DNA from: Cololabis saira
Lineage: Eukaryota > Chordata > Actinopteri > Beloniformes > Belonidae
Length of the DNA: 64,000 nucleotides
Direction: 5' to 3'
Assembly: GCF_033807715.1 (NCBI RefSeq)
Contig: NC_084599.1
Coordinates: 10,397,625-10,461,624, forward strand
Shown here: positions 11,701 through 23,685 of the stretch, one piece after another
Layout of the letters: each line of letters starts with the position of its first letter
Position numbering within the stretch: position 1 is the stretch's first letter
Notes under the pieces: generated by a model
Databases searched by the model: none
The model's input: the letters and a program-made list of their open reading frames with translations, nothing else
What the model was told of the DNA's origin: nothing
Program-made: the position numbers and the translations under genes

Positions 11701-14700
11701 TTTGACTATGTACAGTAAGTGCAGCTGCTGTGAAAAGGCCAGAATCAAGAAGTGAAGATATAAACAACATTTTATAGACTTTTATATACATATACAATTT
11801 TATGAAGGCACACTGACTGTAAAAGCAAACATTTTACAGATGTCTTTAAAATGTTTTTCGTGTAGTGCGTGTTCAATATATAAGATATATAAGATTAAAG
11901 GAGGAATTCATTCCTCCTTTGCTCAATTCTTTGACCTGCAACTACATCTAAATGTATGCATGTTCTGAAAACAGGAGGGCAAAAAGCATATTTTCCTCTT
12001 TCCTTTATTGTTGTAGCTTATCCCTATCATGGAAAGAGTAAAACCTGCCTATTTTCTGCATTATTGCCCCCTAATCAAGGACCTTCTGAGCTCCAAACAA
12101 AGCTCCCTCAACAAAGAGGAGAACAGAGCGAAGAAGCTGCAGAAAAGAAGGAGCAGAGATGCGTAAACACACCAAGTAAGACCAATGAGAAAAGACCACC
12201 ATTCTATTGCCTGCTTTGTTAGTTTAGTTTTTACTGATAGTTAAGTTTTATTGCTTTTCACTGCTAAAGGAGTGATACTAGAAATTGGAAATGAATGTCA
12301 ACATACAGAGAATTTACCAGCAGCAGCTATCTACTCTGGTTGGATCATTTTACTTCACTTGTATTAGTATAGACAGAATCTGTGTTATGATCAATAAATA
12401 TCTTTCAGTTAGAATTAACCAAATTAGTCAATGAGCTCAAAACCACAAATAAATCATTTTTGAAAAGCCATACAAAGCGCTTTTATTCGTTTTTATTCAA
12501 GTACATTTATATCATGGAAGGTGTGTTTTGTTGCTTTTAAACAAATCTTGTTTTTCTTTTTGTACCAAACTTCATTAACGTGCTGCTACCTGTTGACATT
12601 ATTGAGCTACTACTAAACTGGCCTTCAGCAATCTGCTTCCCAGACAGCTCATGATTTCTATTTAGCTGTTTAATGCCTTTTCTCTGTGACGCAAACAAAC
12701 ATAAAATTGAGTTTATTATGAGCCATGTTCCCCAAATGGTGGCTTACTTACAGTTCGTTGCACCACTAAAGTAATGCAGGCCCATTAAAACAGGGCAGAA
12801 TTTGGGGGATAAATCTAATACAAACCAATAATTGAATCAGGGGTTAAGTGGCAGTGGTGCCAGTTACCAAGGTTTCACTGTTTAACGTGATTACCCAGCT
12901 CAAAAGCTAGAACTAATTCAGTTTAATCAAATTAAAAGCAGTTGTACTGAAACATAAAGTCCAGGATGATTTTCGCCAATTAGAGGCAAAACAACGCATG
13001 TCTTCAGGGGACAGTCTCATATTGTAGAAAGTGACTAAACAAATAAAAGCAACAGCAGTTTACGACCCAAAAGTTCACACAGACTAAAAACTCCCATTTT
13101 TACAGAAGCCAAATCCTTTGAGGTTACATTACCCATGATTCCACCTGACTGCCGTACTTAGCGCCTGATTCTATGCAAGTCAATGAGTTGCATCATTTCT
13201 TCCACTGCACTTTGACGAGCTGTGGATGAAGTGAGTGACGACTTGTGTTTACTCCACTCACAGTTGCAGACTCACCAGATGAGGGAGACAAGGCAGAGGA
13301 AAGGTGCTGGACTAAAAGAGAGAGAGAGAGACAGACAGAGAGAGAGAAAGAGAGAGAGAGAGAGACAGAGAGAGACAGAGAGAGACAGAGAGAGACAGAG
13401 AGAGACAGAGAGAGAGAGAGCGAAGGTGCAGGGGGTATCATTACTTGGATGGGCTTATTGGGGGAATATAGCGGGGTTGATCTGGGAGTGAGAAGGATTG
13501 GCATCCATCATCTTGGAGATCAAAGAGTCGTCAGCTTGTTCTGTCTGCAGCCATCATCTTTTGAGGAGAGGCATCAGGACACTGAGAGGAAGGGTACCGC
13601 AAGAAACTGATGGAAAAAAATGTTTCTTGCCCACTTTACTCTTCTTGATGCTGCCTTTTTCATTAAAGTCAAGTCTCCATCACACGCTCGATATGCAAGC
13701 AAACAGAGCACAAGCAGACCACGCACACTCGGCACGTACGCACATGAAGGAACGGCTGCGAGCGAACCGTGGCGTTAATGAAGCCGAGGTCACTCGCTCT
13801 CATCCGTGCAGCCGGGGGGGGGGGGTCAGCGATGTGACCTTGATCCGCGAGATCACTCAAACTACTTTGGCCAATCACCTGCACTATTCTGTTCGCTTCC
13901 TTCCTTCCTCTCTCGCTCACATGCACACACAAAGATAAAGCTCTTCCCCCTTCTTAACCTGGAAGAAGGATTAAAGAATGAAGAAAAAAATAATCATAGA
14001 TATTCTGCATAATCTTTAGTGCTGAGCTCAGCTGACTGCAGAGTAAAGAGCACTTCAGTGGAGAACTGCACAGAAAAGTTTCCGGCTTTACTTTGACTCC
14101 AATGAAAAAAAAAAAAAAGAAAATTCACATGTGAGTTTCTTGCCAGAAAGTGTCAATTTTTTGGGATTTGAATCAAGTGCAAGCCAAATTTTTGCTTATG
14201 CAGATCACAGGCGATGGCAAACTTCCCTGAGGCTTCTCGAATGAACAAGGAGTGGAAGGATGTGCCGATATAGACCAGCAGAAATAGAGGGGAAGAACCG
14301 GAGTGGTGGCATTATGGAAGTCAATCATGGCTGCACTTTATCAGATTGGAAAAATACATTATTGTGTATTTTATACCTCCCATAGGAAAGTGCTGGCTTC
14401 AAGGACTGTGATTTCCCCTTCTCCTCTAGGAGATGCTCAATTTGAGGGATAGTATTAAAGTTATCTGGGGGGGAAATTGAATTGTAAGGCAGATTAAGCT
14501 GTTAGCAGCCATGACAGCCATATTTGTGACAGACAAACAGACGATAAGCAGGGAGTGAGTGGACCGACTGAATACGACCAAAAAAAGTGAAGGTCATCGT
14601 GACGCTGCGTCAAGTCAAGCTTTCTTAACTCTTAACCGTATCAGCCTCATGCCCGACACGACATGAAGGAAATGGAGGATTTGCTGTGTAAACATGACCT

Positions 14701-15877
14701 CTGAACTGTTGTTTATCCGATATGCCATTAGAATGACAGTTGGACGGCCCTCCTCCCCAAACCTGTTACATTAACCGCACTTTCTGTTCAGCCTCTTCGA
14801 GTTGGAGCTAAAGCAAGCCAGAAGAGAAGCAGAGGGGAAAGATTGCAGGCTCAGATGCCTTGCAACATGACAAATGACCACATAAAATGCTTCTGATGGC
14901 TATAAGACATAGAGATGTCTGCTGAGGCCAATTCCTGGAGGACAATTCGATTCTCAGGCATAGGAATTAAAAAAAGCTACGCCTTAGTCTGAAAAATGTC
15001 AGTCACGGCCTCACCAAGGAAAAAACTGGTGCAATAGAGGAAGGCAAGGAAAAGGTGGGCCATCCTGTGGCTTTGCAATATCATCTGCTCCCTATTGTGC
15101 CCCTGGCAGTTTGAGCTGATTTAGTTTTCTTAATCAGAAACGACTCTGCCTGTAGGGTATCATACTAACTTTACGCAAGAAAGAAGGGAGAAAAAGTAGG
15201 AGAGTGAGAAAAGGAAGGAGATTAAGTTAAAAGGACAAGTGGGAGTCGTATATATTGTTGAGTTGTGTGGCCAAACAAAACACGTGTTTGAGAACTTTTT
15301 AAAACAGCAGATCCCTCTCCTTTGGCAGTTCTTTTAGCCTGCAACGCTATTTCCTTGGCATTATTCCTCACGCCTCTGATTCTTGTACGGTAGCCAAACA
15401 ACACAATCCCCTTCCTAAAACCCACAAAGCAGAACATGACCTGAGCAGCACCAGCTCTGGAATCCCATTTTCCTGCTCTATGTCGATGGTATTACCACAA
15501 ACAGCCTAAGTAGTCATGAACAAATGGTGGAGGCAGTATACTGTATACTGAAACTCTTGACTCTAGAACCAAGTAGGATTGGGTCACTCAAACGATCAGC
15601 AACGGCTCATAAATTAGCTGAGGTGTGTGTGAGGTGGTGGCCTTATAAACCACTATACACGATTAACACAGACGGCTCCAAGAACTTGTAAAAAAAATAC
15701 AAGAATACACGCTTTTAACATAGTCTCTTTTTCTTTGCTCATGGTTTGAGCTGTCGATGCTGATTTAGGTTGACTAAATCTTTGTACTGTAATCAACTGC
15801 ATACACTAACTGAATTATTAATGAAACATAGCAGCGACTGCAGGATGTGTGTTCTACGAGCTTAACTTTTGGTTGCT
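11701..15877. other. Unique non-coding stretch with one microsatellite
   Basis: Apart from the GA-rich array at 13316-13424 and a poly-G run (13814-13825), no gene, RNA or transposon was recognised. Frames across the GA array are artefacts. Confidence 0.55.
13316..13424. repeat. GA / GAGACA microsatellite
   Basis: GA runs alternate with a regular agagacag unit. Confidence 0.95.
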
Positions 15878-16123
15878 TTAAAACATTTGTGCTGTGTGAT
15901 GTTGTTTTAAGTGCTGAATTAAGTTTGTTGACCCAAACCACTTAATTGTTGTGCCACTGTGACTTATTATTTTGCAGATTGCACAAATTGCTTTTTTGCT
16001 TTTTTCCTGTTCCTCACAGTAAAAAGAAAACTTCACAACATGCTTCCCCGCTGTGTTTTCAGTGAACAGTCTTTTTGATTTTATGAGCGTTACTCTCCAA
16101 GTTCTCTTTCCATATGTGCTCAA
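15878..16123 (-). pseudogene. BED zinc-finger fragment of a hAT-type transposase
   Basis: An 81-codon frame contains LFTENTAGKHVV, then CAIC, and ends with NLIQHLKQHH. This is the C-x2-C ... H-x4-H pattern and N-L-x-x-H-L-K signature of BED fingers, the DNA-binding start of ZBED/hAT transposases. A stop follows directly after the finger, and nothing of the catalytic domain is visible downstream. A small insertion separates the usual aromatic start from the first Cys pair. No terminal repeats were found, so it is an isolated relic next to the Rex3 copy. Confidence 0.7.
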
Positions 16124-16280
16124 GTGAGAGTTTTCTTCAAGGGAAAAAAAAACAAAACATCGACCTCATAGAAGATGGACGGAGACCTCTTTAGTTTTGG
16201 AAAAATTATTGCAACTGCCACTACCGCTGTTGTGAAAATAATCAATGGAAGACGAAGAAATAATCAATTCATACATCTTC

Positions 16281-17372
16281 TTCCGCTCATCCCATACCGG
16301 GTCGGGGGTCGCGGGGGCAGCAGTCTTAACAGAGATGCCCAGACTTCCCTCACCCCAGACACTTCCTCCAGCTCTTCCGGAGGGAGTCCGAGGCGTTCCC
16401 AGGCCAGCCGAGAGACATAGTCTCTCCAGCGTGTCCTGGGTCCTCCCCGGGGTCTCCTCCCGGTGGGACATGCCTGGAACACCTCCCTAGGGAGGAGGGA
16501 CATGCCTGGAACACCTCCCTAGGGAGGAGGGACATGCCTGGAACACCTCCCTAGGGAGGAGGGACATGCCTGGAACACCTCCCTAGGGAGGCGTCCAGGA
16601 GGATCCGGTACAGATGCCCAAGCCACCTCAGCTGACTCCTCTCAATGTGAAGGAGCAGCGGCTCGACTCCGAGCTCCTCCCGGGTGACCGAACTCCTCAC
16701 CCTATCTCTAAGGGAGCGTCCAGCCACCCTGCGGAGGAAACTCATCTCGGCCGCTTGTATCCGCGATCTTGTCCTTTCGGTCACTACCCAAAGTTCATGA
16801 CCATAGGTGAGGGTAGGTGCGTAGATTGACCGGTAAATCACCTTCTTCACCACGACAGTCCAGTACACCGACCGCACAACTGCGGACGCTGCACCGATCC
16901 GTCTGTCAATCTCGCGCTCCATCTCTCCCTCGCTCGTGAACAAGACCCCGAGATACTTGAACTCCTCCACCTGAGGCAGGACCTCTCCACCCACCCGGAG
17001 ACGGCACGCCACCCTCTTTCAGTGGCGAACCATGGCCTTGGTTTTGGAGGTGCTGATTCTCATCCCTGCCGCTTCGCATTCGGCTTCAAACCACCCCAGC
17101 ACATGCTGAAGGCACGACCAGGACGGCCTCATCTGCAAAAATCAGAGATGAAATCCTGTGGTTCCCAAACCGGATTCCCTCTGGCCCCTGGCTACGCTTA
17201 GAAATCCTGTCCATAAAAACTATGAATAGAACCAGTGGCAAAGGACAGCCCTGTAGAAGTCCAACATGCACTGGGAACAGGTCTGACTGAAAGCGGCAAA
17301 CCAAGCTGTTGCTCCAGTCATACAGAGACCGAACAGCCCTTAACAGAGGGCCCCGGAGATGTCTGAAAAACC
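16281..17372 (-). pseudogene. Rex3 reverse transcriptase, C-terminal half, degenerate
   Basis: In sense order: a palm segment (about 17372-17115) with LLQGCPLPLVLF and a catalytic-site motif LIFADEAVL, where families normally have FADD, so one catalytic Asp is replaced by Glu. A frameshift and loss of sequence near 17100 follow. Then comes the C-terminal domain (17012-16600) with VEEFKYLGVLFTSEG, EIDRRIGAAS, TLTYGHELWVVTER and SQLRWLGHLYR. Relative to the other two copies eight codons are missing at VVKK/VIYRS. The terminal part (RPRTRW-type, LAWERLGLPPEELEE) is in another frame beyond the 32-bp array. It cannot encode an active enzyme. Confidence 0.82.
16465..16592. repeat. 32-bp tandem repeat inside Rex3, four copies
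   Basis: gggacatgcctggaacacc recurs at 16465, 16497, 16529 and 16561, exactly 32 bp apart. The same segment is present once in the Rex3 copy at 32.27 kb and twice in the copy at 56.6 kb. Since 32 is not a multiple of three, each extra unit shifts the reading frame. Confidence 0.95.
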
Positions 17373-17375
17373 ACC

Positions 17376-20254
17376 TCATGAAAGCATAAAATAAAAATGT
17401 CTTTGCAATATTTGACTGTTTTTCCATTACAGGTTTTTCGTTGTGATATTTAAGTTTTGTGCAGTTCTAGTGGTAATGGAAACAAGACTCCATTACCACT
17501 GCATCTCTACTCTCTTGCCATGGCAACACCATGCACTATATGATATGCTATCTTTATCTCGCCTTGCCAGCCTCCTTAATTATTTTCCTCTTCAATAGAA
17601 ATAATTATTCTGGTTCCTCTGAGTTCGACTGTGATTCCCAGGGACCCGTACCAGTGAAAAACTGAAACCAGCTCTAAACACCAATCAGCTTGTAACATAA
17701 AGAGCAGCAAAAAGACAACAATCAAGAAAACACAATCAAAATGGTGTGCAGTGGAGTAGGAACGCCAGAGTTTTGCAGTTTTCAGTTTGTCAGTTTTGCA
17801 GTAAACATTTATTGATCCAAAGTGTTATAAGCGTTGAACGCTCCTGTACTGTATGAGTCGTCACTTAAAGCCTGCCGGTTGTAAATGCTTCGGTACATTC
17901 TGCACAGGTGAAAATGGCTGTGAATTGGAGATATGCCGGACCTATTCGATGAGAGAGAATTTTAACCCAGTGAATGGGCGTGGCTGACCAGGCTCATTCT
18001 TTTTAGCACAGACTCGTGATCTAATCTCAAACAGAAAGAGCATTATATCAGCAAAATACAATGGTGAAAGGCAGTCAGTCGCTGATATTTGATACATTTG
18101 TTCAATTGCTAAAATTTTGCATAAATTCTAACATAGCTGACAACAGATAGGAACAGGAGAAGGACGCATGTTTTGACCCAGGGGCTGCTTCACAGTGAGG
18201 ATGTTTGACATTTCTGTTTAGCAACATTTCAGGAGTAGTGGCCTGTTTAAATTGAGGATTTGTCTTTGTGTTCTTATCACATTTGGGCCATCTGTCATCT
18301 GTGTTGACACTCCCCGATCGTCTCCTGTATTCTAAATGTGTTGCTATAAATATCTGACCCTACAACATCATGCAAGTCAATTAAAGAGCTATACTGTAAA
18401 CACACATTACAAGAAGTGATCTACTTTTAGCAAGTTGTCTTGACAATGGCTCAGTTTCTAACAAGGTTGCTACTGGAAGTACAAGTTATTCAGCAATGCA
18501 TACGTCAGAATGTAGGTGTAATTTGGGATAATATAAGCACTCTAATCTTAACACATCTCAATGTTGTGAAAGAGTGTTTATCTTCCTCTCACCTGAGAGG
18601 CGTGAATGTAAAAGCAGTCTCAAATGCCATTAAACCCTCCCTCACAGGAGTGTTTTCATTTCCACTGTAGATTGCACTGGGAACTAAGTTGGGAGGTGTA
18701 TGTATGTGATAACCCCCTGGTGAATAGAAAGAGGTCCTATAGTAAAGCACCCTCCACCAGCCTTTGTCATCTGCCCCTGAGAAGACATGATGCCATCGGT
18801 ACATGCACTCCGGTGCCCGTAAGGGGACATGGAGTTAAATGAGATCGGAGGAGAGTCAAACAGTCAAACACCATCTTTCTCTGGCTGAATCGCTCTTTTT
18901 CACCTCAGTCTGCAGTGACAGTCCACTGAAAGCTTGGAGTGGTAAGAAGATATATGCCACTTGGATGTGTGTGTATATGCATCAGAAAGAGAAAGAGGCA
19001 TGGCACCTTTTAAATGTGTTTTTAGAGCTCGTCTCTGAAGTGAGTCCGCCCACAGTGACAGACGAGAAGAGAAAAGACTCAGATCTGTCGGATGCCGAGT
19101 ATATCTCATTATCAGGAGGGACTGTGTACAGTGGAAGTCTTTAAGAGACGTGGAGCCAGGCCATGATCTGGCTACATACCACTTGGCAGGCCAAGACACC
19201 GGTCTGTACCAGAATGAAAATCAAGCTATTCAAGTGCTAAGATACTGTGGAGCTGCTTTGTCCTCTTTTTTATGTTACTTTAATGTACAGCTGACAGGAA
19301 GAGAAGCAAAAACCTGAAAAGAAGAAAGCTGTTAGTGAAGAGAAATCCAGCTTGAGTTGTCATTGAAAGGTGGCTGTGTTTTCTGAGCATGCAGCAATCT
19401 GATTTCTCTTCAAAGTCAACCTCATCATAAAAGCAAGAAAAATATGAGATGCTGGATTTTCTTTTGTTTAGTTTCCCAAACCTTCAGTAAACTGTTTTCT
19501 GCCCTTAGTGACATACACTTAAACAGACGAGAGGAGCGGCCAAACAAGGAAGAAGTTGATGCCAGATGAAGGGAAACAAGAAGTAAAACAGTCGAAAGAA
19601 ATGCACACAAGAGCTCTGGTGTACCTGATCTGATGACCTAATTTGTATTCAGACTCACTTTGCTGTTGCGATTAAGACCAAAGCCCCTCACTTATAACTT
19701 AAGAAATGCCATTTTCTACTTCAAAAGGCGTGCTTTAACCGTGCTGCTAAACTTTGAGGTGGATGGCAGGTGACACACCCTATTCCTCTCCCCCCAGCCG
19801 CATCATTATTTAACCCCTGTGGTTGCAATTACCTCAGAGGGGAACAAAAGAGGCTGCCAGGCAACTATTACTGACATGGCAGCTCAACAGCCTCCGTTTC
19901 TATGAGGCCAATTTGCAAAGCTACTGCAACAAAGCCCGGTCTAATGAAGGGAAATGTTTCAATTGACAGACAAACCACATTCACACTGGCAGGATCTGAA
20001 CATCTTAGCGTGAAATGAGAGCAAAGATAGGGAATTAAGGAACAGACGAAGATTGTGTGACTGTGTGTTGCTTATCAGTATAATTTTCTTTAAATAAAAC
20101 TAACAAAAAACAGCAAAAAAAAGTATTGATATCTTTTTTCCCCGCTTTCATTATTAAAACTAGATCACTCTTTTTCTTTTTTTCTGCAGTAAAGAAAAAC
20201 GTGTTTAAATTCCTTTTTGAATAATTCAGCGCAAAGTGTAGGCTTGCAAAAATA
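17376..20254. other. Unique non-coding stretch
   Basis: No gene was recognised. A perfect 12-bp inverted repeat (agtggtaatgga / tccattaccact, 17469-17500, 8-nt loop) lies just beyond the Rex3 copy. Confidence 0.55.
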
Positions 20255-20400
20255 GGAGGAGTCCACATGCTGAAGTGTCACTGGGCAAGACACTGTCCCC
20301 CAATGTATTTATCCATGTAACGGGGCGTAGCACCGAATTCTGGGCCCCAAACATTAGCCTCTTGAAGGTGTGTGTGTGTGTGTGTGTACGTGTGTGTCTG
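20255..20400. repeat. Dispersed repeat fragment followed by GT microsatellite
   Basis: The segment tgtcactgggcaagacac and its surroundings resemble a dispersed fish repeat I know only from memory; the class is uncertain. It runs into a GT microsatellite (20368-20400). Confidence 0.35.
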
Positions 20401-20939
20401 TCTAGACTTAATAGAAAAATCTAATTTGTGCAGATAGAAAATTTAAAGTGAATCATTTAGAATCTACTTGTTTGCAATTAGAAGACTAAACTGATTGCGT
20501 TGCACAAAGCTGAAGCAAAGAGAAGGGCGACACCAACAAGGCACAAACAAGATCATCTGAAGGAGCCACTGTGACAGCAATGGATGTGGTTTCATAATGA
20601 GAAAGGACAGGGCAAATGAGAGGGCGAAGCTAAAATGTCAAGGCACAGGGAGCAGGCGATACACAGGGCCAGGAAGGCAAACTGTGTAAAGCAGTGAAGG
20701 GATAAAGGGTCATGGGGTGTCTGCACAGTCTGCATGCTGGGTGCTGGAGTCAGCAGTGACGGAGCACATGGTGGTCAGGCTATTATCCATCTCCCAAAAC
20801 CACAGGTCGGTTAGAAAATACTCAGCAAAAAAAAAAAAAATAGCAAAATAAAGGGACAGTGGGACAGATAACAGCAGGTGAACACGTTGTGGCATATTTT
20901 TATTCAGTGGCACTGAGTTTCAGATAAATCAGCCTACTG
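20401..20939. other. Unique non-coding stretch
   Basis: Nothing was recognised here apart from a poly-A run near 20827-20840. Confidence 0.55.
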
Positions 20940-21016
20940 TAGACCCTTTTTCTGTTTGTAAACAATGATGACGTAGAACGTATGCACGCGCATTTTGGCA
21001 ACAGAAGACGGCGGAG

Positions 21017-21157
21017 ATGAACAGCTTGTCAAGCTATGCAAGGGGATTATCAACTAAAGATCACGAATTTTACCTTAACAAGTTGACTTTGACAAATGGT
21101 GTCCGACTTCCAGATCCGTGTTCTAATAATGAGTGGATTAAAGACGTTAGCAAGTAG
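21017..21157 (+). pseudogene. N-terminal fragment of a fish transposon protein (SWIM/YqaJ-type family)
   Basis: A frame of 46 codons starts at ATG 21017 and ends at TAG (21155-21157). It reads MNSLSSYARGLSTKDHEFYL at the start and continues with KLTLTNGVRLPDP and EWIKDVSK. From memory, this matches the start of a multicopy fish protein that later carries SWIM zinc-finger and recombinase-like regions. That assignment needs a search. The stop falls where a Trp is expected, and the transposon sequence ends within a few codons, at the junction with the captured exon. Confidence 0.6.
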
Positions 21158-21164
21158 CCAAATG

Positions 21165-21582
21165 GGTCGTCCCGGGGCGGTCCCTCCCCCCTCACCGCGG
21201 AGCCTCGAACCCGGACTGAGAGGGTCATGAGCGGCCAGTGGATCCCCGAGCTCCTGGAGCAGCCCCGGAGGTTCCGGAGCGGCTCCCGGAGGTTCTGGAG
21301 CGACCCCCGGAGATTCTGGAGCGACCCCCGGAGGTTCTGGAGCGACCCCCGGAGGACCCGGAGCGGCCCCCGGAGGTTCTGGAGGATCCAGAGCGGCCCC
21401 CGGAGGATCCGGAGTCGCTCCGGCCGGCCCTGGAGAGCCTGCGGCGGCGGGCGGAGCGGGTGTGCGGGGTCCCCGGGGCCGGAGGGCCCGCCGGCTTCTC
21501 CGACCGCTTCCTCCTCAAGTTCCTGCGGGCCAGAGACTTCGATGTCCCGCTGTCCCTGAAGGTACGAGCCGCCGCAGGAGCA
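21165..21582 (+). pseudogene. ttpa: Captured exon 1 of an alpha-tocopherol transfer protein-like gene
   Basis: The plus-strand frame ends with ESLRRRAERVCGVPG, GFSDRFLLKFLRARDFD and VPLSLK, directly followed by gtacgag, a good splice donor. This is the CRAL-TRIO N-terminal helix region; human TTPA has LRRRA, then FLLRFLRARDFDLDLAWR. From memory, human exon 1 ends at codon 68, the Arg that aligns with the Lys before the donor here. About 20 bp of intron follow, then the transposon resumes, so the piece came from genomic DNA and not from mRNA. An ATG at 21227 (MSGQWIPEL) may be the original start but is in another frame, because a 21-bp repeat region between has suffered indels. The protein normally binds vitamin E in the cytosol. 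This fragment cannot. Confidence 0.72.
21265..21415. repeat. 21-bp minisatellite in the captured exon
   Basis: About seven imperfect units based on ggaggttctggagcgaccc encode PEVLERP-like heptads in the exon's frame. Single units differ by substitutions and a few bases of length. Confidence 0.88.
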
Positions 21583-21684
21583 CCGGTTGCTCTGAAATGG
21601 TCGTGATCCTGTCGGAATCCTATAAAACTTCAGTCCGCCGGTGGAATAGCGATTCGTACAACTGTATACGCAACAACCAGACAT
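21583..21684 (-). pseudogene. THAP-domain N-terminus of a transposon protein
   Basis: The minus-strand frame starts MSGCCVYSCTNRYSTG and continues GLKFYRIPTGSRPF. This is the start of a THAP zinc finger (C-x2-4-C, then a conserved Y/F-R-I-P turn). The homology stops at about residue 34, where the captured exon begins, so the later Cys-x2-His ligands are missing. THAP domains bind DNA in P-element-type transposases and in many fish transposon proteins. Confidence 0.72.
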
Positions 21685-21805
21685 GTTGATGCTGGGAACA
21701 GTTTGTTAAATGCTTGCTTTCAGTCAGAACTGCTGGAGAACAACGCCACTTCTGTTGCCAAGATGCGCGCGCAACATTATGTGACGTAGGCTGAAAAAGG
21801 GTCTA

Positions 21806-23685
21806 TAGAAAGGTAGTGATAAAGACAGAGAACTGTTCTGGGCAAAGTGTTTCTTTTAAAGCCATCGCACAGTACCCTTACTCCGGGGTTAAACTGAGAC
21901 CTTCCCACCAACAGCGAGAACCCGTGATGAGGGTGGGGCAGCAGTCAGGGTTTGTTCAGCAACAATAATGTTAATTATTCCCGCCATCGGTTTACAAGAA
22001 CCCAGCATGTTTTGTCTATCAGCACCCCTGTACAATTTATTTACCGGCACACATGCACAACAGCTGTGTTTGTGTTGAAGTAAAATTTGTACGTGCAATT
22101 ACAAGAACACGGGGAGTCTTATATAAATATAAGACTCCCACGTGGCAAAAAACCCCAAAACAAACAAAAACAACAATTAATTCCAACAAAAAGACATACT
22201 ACATCTAAAGGTAAAAAGCACATGAAGGAAATATAGTGGCATATGGAATTGTACACACACTCTCACAAACACACACAATAAAAACACAAATCAAATTTCA
22301 AATGGCACTGAAATTGGTACCTTCCATCCCTCTTCTCTTTGCTGATGAGATTTCCAGCCTTTTGTCGCTGAAACGAGAGCAAACACCCTGAAACCACCTG
22401 CAAAATCTTTTCTCTGTGGTATTTTTCCCACGGGGGAGAGAAGGAGAGAGGATGCTCACCTCATTTTCGTTTATCAGCCCAGAGAATCAGTTTTAGTCTT
22501 TTCGGTTAATTAACTAAGTGGTGTCTCTAGGCCATGTTTGTGCACTGTTCGGTGCCAAACTCCATCAAGCCACCCAAGTGTCTCAAGCACTCTAACTTCA
22601 GGCAGACCGCCTCTGGACTCAGGATGATAATTGCAAAAGCAACAGGGGGGAGTGAACATGCACACACTGAAACAATTACAAACGTACAACTGGGGAACAT
22701 TTCATTCCCCTTAACTCTTTTTTTCTCCATCCTTCACACCCACTCATTTTGCTTCTTTTTCAAAATTTCAGCATAATATTGTAATTTAACAGACGTTTGT
22801 GCGCATCCTGCTGTAACCTGAGTCTCAAAGCTCCACTACATCCTGGTCCCGGTCATCAGAAAGTCGCAGAAAACCCTTTTCCAAATTACCAGGAATCGTT
22901 CCCATTCGCTATATCTTTTTCCACTGCTATCCACTCTCCACTGCTTCAGAATTCTTGCATTCGCTTTGCTGAGCCTTGCCAAGAGACAGCCACACTTTCC
23001 CTCTGACTAATGTTTGATTGGCCCACTTCAAGCTCTCACTCCAGGGTCATTTATTTCTTCCCTTTCCTGGCGTGCACAAAGTTGCATTCCTCCAAAGGCA
23101 CTTATGCAGCAATGGAAATCATTTTGGAAATGACCCAGCCTCTTCTGGTTTTTGTACCCCAGCTTACATCCACTGAGAGAACAAGAACAGAGAGTGGCTG
23201 AGGACAGGAGAGGACAAACACAAACACACAAGTTCATATACAGTATGCACACAGATTCAAAACATGCGCTTTGTCTTCTCTACAAGAACAGCTCGTAACA
23301 CATCGGTGCAAAGGTCTCTATGGAGAAGCACTTAGCTTCTCTGGCTAAGCCAGTCGTCTTCCATATGAACTCACGCTGCTGAGGTAAGTGAAGGCCACTT
23401 CCTGTCATTCACTTCCACTGAGACTACAGGCCATCGCAGCAGTAACGCCATAAACTGCTCCAACTACCACTTCGTTTGATGCTAGCTAAATTTATTTCTG
23501 ATGAAATGAGGTTTTAGCAGCTCATATGCTGCCATTTTTTACATTTCTGGAAGCCACAGTTATAAACAATGTTATTTACCTCTCTTTCATGCTTCCTTTT
23601 TGGTCACGTACACAAAGAACCTTTTACTCCGTATTTACTTTTCTTCAGGTTTTCCCCAATGCAGACCACAACACCACAGTTTATT
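21806..23685. other. Unique non-coding stretch
   Basis: No gene was recognised. A perfect inverted repeat with 12-bp arms and a 4-nt loop (gggagtcttata / tataagactccc, 22112-22139) stands out. Confidence 0.55.

Larger units (their letters stand above)
16268..17375 (-). mobile_element. Rex3-type RTE retrotransposon, 5'-truncated
   Basis: On the minus strand this encodes the second half of a fish RTE/Rex3 reverse transcriptase. The stretch 17233-17253 resembles, from memory, the conserved site used to amplify Rex3 across fishes. The copy begins inside the reverse-transcriptase palm at about 17375 and runs to a tail near 16268 (gagcggaagaagatg in sense). It holds frameshifts, a small deletion and a 32-bp tandem expansion. 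No convincing target-site duplication was found. Confidence 0.85.
20940..21805. mobile_element. Small transposon carrying a captured host exon (Pack-type)
   Basis: The ends tagaccctttttctg (left) and the complement tagaccctttttcag (right) are inverted. A second inverted block follows inward on both sides (gcgcattttggcaacagaag left; its near-complement at 21748-21772). Just inside each end is the start of a transposon gene: a plus-strand frame at 21017 and a minus-strand THAP frame at 21684, pointing at each other. The middle (about 21165-21582) is unrelated, very GC-rich and resembles ttpa exon 1. The element is 866 bp and cannot encode its own transposase. No clear target-site duplication was found. 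Confidence 0.75.

Noticed and set aside
13193..13610. Overlapping frames on both strands with Ser-Leu or Arg-Glu runs
   Set aside because: Artefacts of the GA microsatellite.
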